A stretch of DNA of 64,000 bases from Cytophagaceae bacterium (GTDB taxonomy: Bacteria; Bacteroidota; Bacteroidia; Cytophagales; Spirosomataceae). The translations under genes were made by a program, and so were the position numbers. Numbering within the stretch: position 1 is the stretch's first letter; every line of letters begins with the position of its first letter. The notes under the pieces are model-generated. The model did not search any database. It was given only the letters and a program-made list of their open reading frames with translations, and was not told where the DNA came from. Where the stretch lies: contig JAGOAA010000005.1 of assembly GCA_017984215.1 (NCBI GenBank), positions 48,023-112,022 of the forward strand, in the 5' to 3' direction. Shown piece by piece: positions 59,346 to 64,000 of the stretch.

Positions 59346-60818
59346 TTATTTCGACGAATCGAAAAAGCCATCCATATCCTTTTTGAATTGGATTAAGGAC
59401 GGTTTGTGGATGTAGTACATGTGGCCCGACTCATACATCTTGATGTCCACCCGGCTGCGTTGCTCCGGACGTAAAAACATGTGCTCAATGTCATACAAAG
59501 CCGTGAAATACGGCGTCGCAAAGTCATAATAGCCACAGCCCAAATACACCTTCAAAGCCGGATTCTTCGCCATCGCATCCCGCAAACTCTCCGCCACATT
59601 CAAATACTTATTCTGGACATTCTTGTACGACCACGGATAAACATCCCCAAACACATTATAACCCTTCTCCTCCTTAAATTTCAACTCCTTCTGCATATAC
59701 GCATTAATCGTCGAGGTAAAAGGCCCATCAATGTTGGCAAAGGATGGATCAAAATCCACATACTCGCCAGCATCATCTAAATCCCGACCCGTAAAACGTG
59801 CATCCAAGCGACCCACGGATAAACCATCTGACCGACGTAAAGACTTATAAAAACGATTCTCATCTACACGCAAGTTGGCCTGCAAACACAGCTCTTTGGA
59901 AAGACCCGTCCAATAAGCCAATTTACCCGCGATAGCATCTTTCTCAGCCGCCGACATCCAGCCGCCCTTGATCAAAGCTGATGCATATTCACCGATAGCC
60001 CAAGCCTCAGACTCTTTTAAGATATCCGCCAAAGGTCTTGCCTGTAAAGCTGGAGCCAATTTCTTGTGATACCAGGCCGCAGCCGTATACGAAGGAACAT
60101 ACAAAGCGCGAGGTAAATCATTTCCAATCGCGTAATCATTCGTCCCAAAATTCAAGACAGCCGAAATTAAGATCACCCCATTGATGTAGATCCGGTGGCG
60201 ATCCTGCAAATGCTTCGCCAATCCCGCCGCACGCGTCGTTCCATAACTCTCACCCGCTAGGAATTTGGGCGATGCCCAGCGCTCGTACCGACTCAAAAAG
60301 TTGCGCACAAACGCACCAATCGACTCAATATCCTCCACATATCCATGGTATTTGCTTGCATCCTGACCCACCGCACGGGAATAGCCCGTCGACACCGGAT
60401 CGATGAAAACTAAATCCGTTTTGTCCAACCATCCATATTCATTATCCACATAAGTATACGGTGGCGCAGTGGCAGTTCCGTCATCCTTTAATAAGACACG
60501 CTTGGGTCCTACTCCACCCATGTGCAACCACAAAGAGGCAGATCCCGGTCCGCCATTAAACGTAAAAGTCACCGGACGTTTTGCCGCATCCTCACCATCT
60601 TTTTGATAATAGGTGAAAAACAGTTTGGCCAACACCTTCCCCGTATCTGCCTTCATGTGCATGTAACCGGTATAAGCCGTGTAATTCAAAGGCTTGCCGG
60701 CCAAGTTCAATACGTGTGACGTCTTCACAACTTCCACACCCTGAATGTCCATCGTAGGCTTTTGCGCAAATAAACCAAAGACACCCAAAAAGATAATTCC
60801 CGTTAAAATCGATTTCAT
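59346..60818 (-). CDS. Secreted serine carboxypeptidase-like protein (peptidase S10)
   Basis: A 490-residue protein with a signal peptide (about 1-18, LGVFGLFAQ). The alpha/beta-hydrolase core has PVTFTFNGGPGSASLWLHMGGVGP (oxyanion region), the nucleophile motif FLAGESYGTTRAAG and the late catalytic His in YESGHMYYIHKPS. These fit the S10 family, which removes C-terminal amino acids. Acidic catalytic residue candidates lie in LGCGYYDFATPYF. It is probably periplasmic or secreted. Its stop lies 23 nt upstream of the tRNA. Confidence 0.9.
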   Translation of the reverse strand: MKSILTGIIFLGVFGLFAQKPTMDIQGVEVVKTSHVLNLAGKPLNYTAYTGYMHMKADTGKVLAKLFFTYYQKDGEDAAKRPVTFTFNGGPGSASLWLHMGGVGPKRVLLKDDGTATAPPYTYVDNEYGWLDKTDLVFIDPVSTGYSRAVGQDASKYHGYVEDIESIGAFVRNFLSRYERWASPKFLAGESYGTTRAAGLAKHLQDRHRIYINGVILISAVLNFGTNDYAIGNDLPRALYVPSYTAAAWYHKKLAPALQARPLADILKESEAWAIGEYASALIKGGWMSAAEKDAIAGKLAYWTGLSKELCLQANLRVDENRFYKSLRRSDGLSVGRLDARFTGRDLDDAGEYVDFDPSFANIDGPFTSTINAYMQKELKFKEEKGYNVFGDVYPWSYKNVQNKYLNVAESLRDAMAKNPALKVYLGCGYYDFATPYFTALYDIEHMFLRPEQRSRVDIKMYESGHMYYIHKPSLIQFKKDMDGFFDSSK

Positions 60819-60850
60819 GTTAAAAAAATTAGAAACGAATATAAAAATTC

Positions 60851-60882
60851 TTTGGCAATAAAAGTGTTTTGCCTTACTTTTG
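60851..60882 (+). promoter_or_regulatory. Promoter of the sulfite/nitrite reductase operon
   Basis: TTTG (60851-60854) and TACTTTTG (60875-60882) are 20 nt apart, an exact consensus match. The start would be about 60888. The palindrome just downstream (60891-60907) could be an operator. Confidence 0.75.
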
Positions 60883-60890
60883 CCTAATAC

Positions 60891-60907
60891 TCTATATATT
60901 ATATAGA
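60891..60907. promoter_or_regulatory. Palindrome at the transcription start of the reductase operon (possible operator)
   Basis: TCTATATATTATATAGA is an exact 8-bp inverted repeat around one T, starting about 3 nt after the predicted start. Position fits a repressor site. A short in-frame ATG-ACT-TAC-TAA follows at 60912-60923. Confidence 0.45.
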
Positions 60908-60932
60908 CTTAATGACTTACTAAGATAACATT

Positions 60933-63017
60933 ATGCAAAGTTTCCGCTCTGAGATAGAAAACCCCATCGTAGAAAAAGACATCCTGGATTTGGCCAAAAA
61001 GATTGCCCAATTCAAAGCTGGCGAGATTCACGAGGAGAAATTCCGTAGCCTTCGTTTGGCACGTGGGGTGTATGGTCAGCGCCAACAAGGCGTTCAGATG
61101 ATTCGAATCAAATTGCCTTATGGCAAGATTCAATTCCATCAATGGAAGCGTATCGCGGATATCTCCGACGAATATTCAACTGGAAACTTGCATTTAACCA
61201 CCCGTCAAGACATTCAAATTCACTTCGTTTCTTTGGACCGCACACCGGAACTTTGGGCGAAATTGGAACAAGACGATATTACCTTGCGTGAAGCCTGCGG
61301 AAATACGGTGCGTAACATCACCGCCTCCCCTACTTCTGGCATCGATCCCAAAGAACTTTTTGATGTAAGCCCGCATGCAGATGCGGCATTCCGTTATTTC
61401 CTACGCAATCCCATCTGCCAAGAAATGGGGCGTAAAATTAAGATGTCTTTCTCCAATACCGAAGAAGATACATCACTCGCGTATCTACATGACGTTGGTT
61501 TTATTCCCAAAATCCAAGACGGCACCCGCGGCTTTAAAGTCGTAGTGGGTGGTGGATTGGGGGCCCAACCGATGTTGGCACATACCGCCTACGAATTCCT
61601 TGCGGAAGACCAGGTCATCCCATTCATCGAGTCAGTCCTTCGTGTATTCGATCGCCACGGCGAGCGTAACTCACGCCACAAGGCCCGCATGAAGTTTTTG
61701 ATTCAGAAAATTGGTTTTGAGGAATTCATGCATTTGGTGAATGCAGAGACCAAAGCCTTGAAAAATCACAGCTTCGCGATTGCAGATGCATCCGCTTGGG
61801 AGGTTTCAGAACCAAGCTTACAAGCAGACATCGCGGCACCTGATACAGCTGAATATCAAACTTGGATCGACACAAATACCTTCGAACAAAAGCAAAAAGG
61901 ATTCCACGCGGTTTACGTGCGCATCCTGAATGGTAATATTTCCAGCGATACATCTCGTTCGCTAATCGAGGCGTTAAAAGGCTACATCGGCGACGATATC
62001 CGGATAACGATCAACCAAGGATTGATGTTGAAGTTTGTGCCGACGGCCAACTTGCCTTATGTATTCCAGGTATTAAACGCACATGGTTTGGCGGCACCTG
62101 GTGCGAATTCCATCGCCAACATCACGGCGTGTCCGGGAACGGATACCTGCAATTTGGCGATCTCAGATTCGACACATATTACATCGAAATTAGAGCAAGT
62201 GATCAACGAGGAATTCCCTTCCTTGATTCATGATTCTGCGATGAAAATCAAGATTTCGGGATGTATGAATGCATGTGGCCAACACAGCATGGCGTCCATC
62301 GGATTCCACGGTTCATCTTTGAAAGCTGCCGATAAGCGTGTGTTGCCAGCTTTACAGGTGTTGATCGGTGGAGCAACCTTAGGAAATGGCGACGGACGTA
62401 TCGCGGATAAAGTGATTAAGGTTCCTTCCAAAAGAGGTCCCGAGGTATTACGCGTCTTATTGAACAACTTCGAAGAAAATGCCCAAGACGGCGAATACTT
62501 CCACGAATATTACGATCGTCAAGGCGAGAAATATTTCTACAACCTATTGAAACCGATTGCTGATTTGACAACGTTGGTAGATGCAGACTTCATCGATTGG
62601 GGCGCGACGGATACCTTCGCAACGGAAATCGGCGTAGGTGAATGTGCCGGTGTGATGATCGATTTGGTAGCGACCTTGTTATTTGAATCGGAGGAAAAAT
62701 ACGAATGGACAGCGGCGGCTTTGGAAGACAAGCGCTGGGCAGATGCCATCTACCATGCATATTCGGTCTTTATTTCAGCTGCCAAAGCCTTGTTATTGGA
62801 CAAGTCGGTAACGGTTGCCAATCAAAACGCGGTCATCAACAAGTTTGAAGAGCATTTTGTAGCGACAGGTGAATTTGCAATTGAGGCTGCGAGCTTCCCG
62901 GAATTGGTCTTGCAGATCAACCAAAACGAACCCTCAGAAGCATTTGCGCGTCAATTTGCTTCACAGGCTAAAAACTTTTTAACAGCTGCCACTTCTTTCC
63001 GCCAAGCCATCGCATGA
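60933..63017 (+). CDS. Assimilatory sulfite/nitrite reductase with C-terminal extension
   Basis: A 694-residue sirohaem enzyme. Two ferredoxin-like half-domains are visible (YGKIQFHQWKRIADISDEYSTGNLHLTTRQDIQIHF early, and GDDIRITINQGLMLKFVP later). The [4Fe-4S]-sirohaem ligands are C400 and C406 (ACPGTDTCN) and C444 and C448 (GCMNACGQHSM). It reduces sulfite to sulfide or nitrite to ammonia. About 190 extra residues after the core (from about 500) form a helical region of unknown role, possibly HEPN-like (IYHAYSVFISAAKALLLDKS). The next gene supplies the sirohaem pathway. Sulfite against nitrite cannot be decided from sequence alone. Confidence 0.93.
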   Translation: MQSFRSEIENPIVEKDILDLAKKIAQFKAGEIHEEKFRSLRLARGVYGQRQQGVQMIRIKLPYGKIQFHQWKRIADISDEYSTGNLHLTTRQDIQIHFVSLDRTPELWAKLEQDDITLREACGNTVRNITASPTSGIDPKELFDVSPHADAAFRYFLRNPICQEMGRKIKMSFSNTEEDTSLAYLHDVGFIPKIQDGTRGFKVVVGGGLGAQPMLAHTAYEFLAEDQVIPFIESVLRVFDRHGERNSRHKARMKFLIQKIGFEEFMHLVNAETKALKNHSFAIADASAWEVSEPSLQADIAAPDTAEYQTWIDTNTFEQKQKGFHAVYVRILNGNISSDTSRSLIEALKGYIGDDIRITINQGLMLKFVPTANLPYVFQVLNAHGLAAPGANSIANITACPGTDTCNLAISDSTHITSKLEQVINEEFPSLIHDSAMKIKISGCMNACGQHSMASIGFHGSSLKAADKRVLPALQVLIGGATLGNGDGRIADKVIKVPSKRGPEVLRVLLNNFEENAQDGEYFHEYYDRQGEKYFYNLLKPIADLTTLVDADFIDWGATDTFATEIGVGECAGVMIDLVATLLFESEEKYEWTAAALEDKRWADAIYHAYSVFISAAKALLLDKSVTVANQNAVINKFEEHFVATGEFAIEAASFPELVLQINQNEPSEAFARQFASQAKNFLTAATSFRQAIA

Positions 63018-63793
63018 AAAACTTAGCACATTTCAGAAAATTAGAACCCCAACCCCGCTTAACAGTGGTGGGTGCGGGCCCTGGTGATCCGGAATTGATC
63101 ACCTTGAAGGCGATTAAAGCGATTGCCTCGGCACAAGCGGTATTGTACGATGCTTTGGTGGATAAAAGTTTATTGGAGCATTGCTCGCCTACCTGCGAAC
63201 AAATTTACGTGGGCAAAAAGCCAGGCGAGAGCCATTCGCAAGCAGCGATCAACGAATTAATCGTGGAAAAAGCATATGCCTTGGGACATGTCGTTCGCTT
63301 GAAAGGCGGTGACCCTTTTGTATTCGGCAGAGGTCAGGAAGAAATCGAATTCGCCAAATCCTACGGTCTAATTACAGGCTATATTCCCGGCATCAGTTCG
63401 TCCTATGCGGCAGCCGGCGCAGCGGATATTCCCTTGACCGTTCGCGGCGTGAATGAAAGTTTCTGGGTGATGACCGGTACCAAATCGGACGGTTCATTAT
63501 CAGAAGACCTGAAACTCGGTTTACAATCCACAGCTACTTTGGTGATTTTGATGGGCATGAGCCAATTGGCCGAAATCGCCTCGTTATGCCAACAATACGG
63601 CAAGGGAGAAATTTCTACTGCCATCATCCAAAACGGCACGATGGCGAATCAGCGCATTGGTATATCGACCGCGGCGGAACTTGAAAATTTGGCAAAAAAA
63701 GAAGATCTTCGTAATCCTGCCATCATCGTGATCGGTGAAGTGGTCCGCCACGCGAAGCCGGAGATGTGGGAGAAAATTTTAAATATGAAGTAG
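63014..63793 (+). CDS. cobA: Uroporphyrinogen-III C-methyltransferase
   Basis: A 259-residue SAM-dependent methyltransferase that makes precorrin-2 for sirohaem (and cobalamin). Motifs: TVVGAGPGDPELITLKAIKAI at the N-terminus, VRLKGGDPFVFGRGQEEIEF, and IPGISSSYAAAGAADIPLTVRG. It overlaps the reductase gene by 4 nt, so the reductase and its cofactor enzyme are made together. The oxidation/ferrochelation step (CysG N-terminal domain) is not in the window. A repeat array follows 14 nt later. Confidence 0.96.
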   Translation: MKNLAHFRKLEPQPRLTVVGAGPGDPELITLKAIKAIASAQAVLYDALVDKSLLEHCSPTCEQIYVGKKPGESHSQAAINELIVEKAYALGHVVRLKGGDPFVFGRGQEEIEFAKSYGLITGYIPGISSSYAAAGAADIPLTVRGVNESFWVMTGTKSDGSLSEDLKLGLQSTATLVILMGMSQLAEIASLCQQYGKGEISTAIIQNGTMANQRIGISTAAELENLAKKEDLRNPAIIVIGEVVRHAKPEMWEKILNMK

Positions 63794-63807
63794 ATACGCC
63801 GATGGTT

Positions 63808-64000
63808 GTAGAGACGCGATACCTCGCGTCTATTTTAAATTAAGACGCAAAGTATTGCGTCTCTACAAAACAATAAGACGCAAAGTATTGCGTCTCTACA
63901 AAACAATAAGACGCAAAGTATTGCGTCTCTACAAAACAATAAGACGCAAAGTATTGCGTCTCTACAAAACAATAAGACGCAAAGTATTGCGTCTCTACAA
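63808..64000. repeat. Tandem hairpin repeat array (33-nt unit, 5 copies seen, runs off the window)
   Basis: Units start at 63843, 63876, 63909, 63942 and 63975, the last cut by the window edge. Each has AGACGCAAAGTATTGCGTCT, which is an 8-bp stem with a 4-nt loop, plus a CTACAAAACAATA linker. A diverged copy stands before them (AGACGCGA/TCGCGTCT, 63812-63831). GTAGAGACGC at 63808 and GCGTCTCTAC at 63857 form an outer inverted pair. Copies are identical over the visible part and have no spacers, so it is not a CRISPR array. Confidence 0.92.

Noticed and set aside
63808..64000. CRISPR array
   Set aside because: The repeats are directly tandem and the linkers are identical, with no variable spacers and no cas genes in view.
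1..64000. Hidden defence, toxin-antitoxin or mobile-element island
   Set aside because: I found no transposase, integrase, nuclease-helicase cluster, reverse transcriptase or toxin pair. All long gaps are short and explained by promoters, terminators or repeats.

Overview
The window is a chromosomal segment of a Bacteroidota bacterium, most likely from the Cytophagales and possibly Spirosomataceae-like; the rank is my inference. Evidence: a type IX secretion (T9SS) type B sorting domain beside a PorP/SprF protein, TonB-dependent receptors, DUF4292/DUF4833/DUF1080 proteins, a eukaryote-type GT3 glycogen synthase, and promoters of the form TTTG-N18..22-TAnnTTTG typical of this phylum. Most genes are chromosomal housekeeping or lifestyle genes. 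I see no integrase, transposase, phage module, CRISPR array or known defence locus.

Layout. 1-204: the end of purF. 201-4144: a T9SS cargo and a divergent PorP/SprF partner. 4197-7812: exopolysaccharide export (SLBB/Wza-type protein plus Wzz-type protein). 7865-12399 (minus): the rimP-nusA-infB translation/transcription operon, with a terminator-like hairpin in its leader. 12611-15543: a DUF4833 protein, a BtuB-like receptor and its cobalamin riboswitch. 15544-21337: tag, a dolichol-phosphate-mannose-type glycosyltransferase, hemJ, smpB, an OmpH/Skp protein, a small membrane protein and a penicillin acylase. 21467-24211: an asparaginase-family Ntn hydrolase and glycogen synthase. 24287-28950 (minus): xylA, a GH106-like hydrolase and an AlkD-like repair protein. 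29123-31462: an M1 metallopeptidase. 31603-36157 (minus): an ECF sigma factor, then crtI-crtB-tauE-Kir channel. 36354-38690: a TonB-dependent receptor. 38687-48522 (minus): a tight six-gene run ileS, MBOAT, SGNH, TPR, DUF4292, EnvC. 48603-55631 (plus, with one minus gene): folate, amino-acid and vitamin genes, a second ECF sigma factor, nth, pnuC, a DksA-like regulator and two small membrane proteins. 55702-60818: prfB with its programmed frameshift, lpd, rhodanese, DUF1080, tRNA-Ser and an S10 peptidase. 60933-63793: assimilatory sulfite/nitrite reductase and the sirohaem methyltransferase. 63808-64000: a tandem hairpin repeat running off the window.

How parts connect. T9SS cargo and PorP/SprF form an export pair. 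SLBB and Wzz proteins form a polysaccharide export pair. crtI and crtB make carotenoids, probably with the adjacent sigma factor as regulator. The sulfite reductase needs sirohaem, whose first committed step is the next gene. btuB expression is controlled by B12 through the riboswitch.

Nothing here is clearly a new multi-gene system. The best leads are regulatory or repeat structures: the leader hairpin before rimP, the palindrome at the sulfite-reductase start site, a Met-Arg minigene before a sigma factor, a nearly leaderless carotenoid promoter, and at least four families of short palindromic intergenic repeats, two of them sitting between convergent genes.
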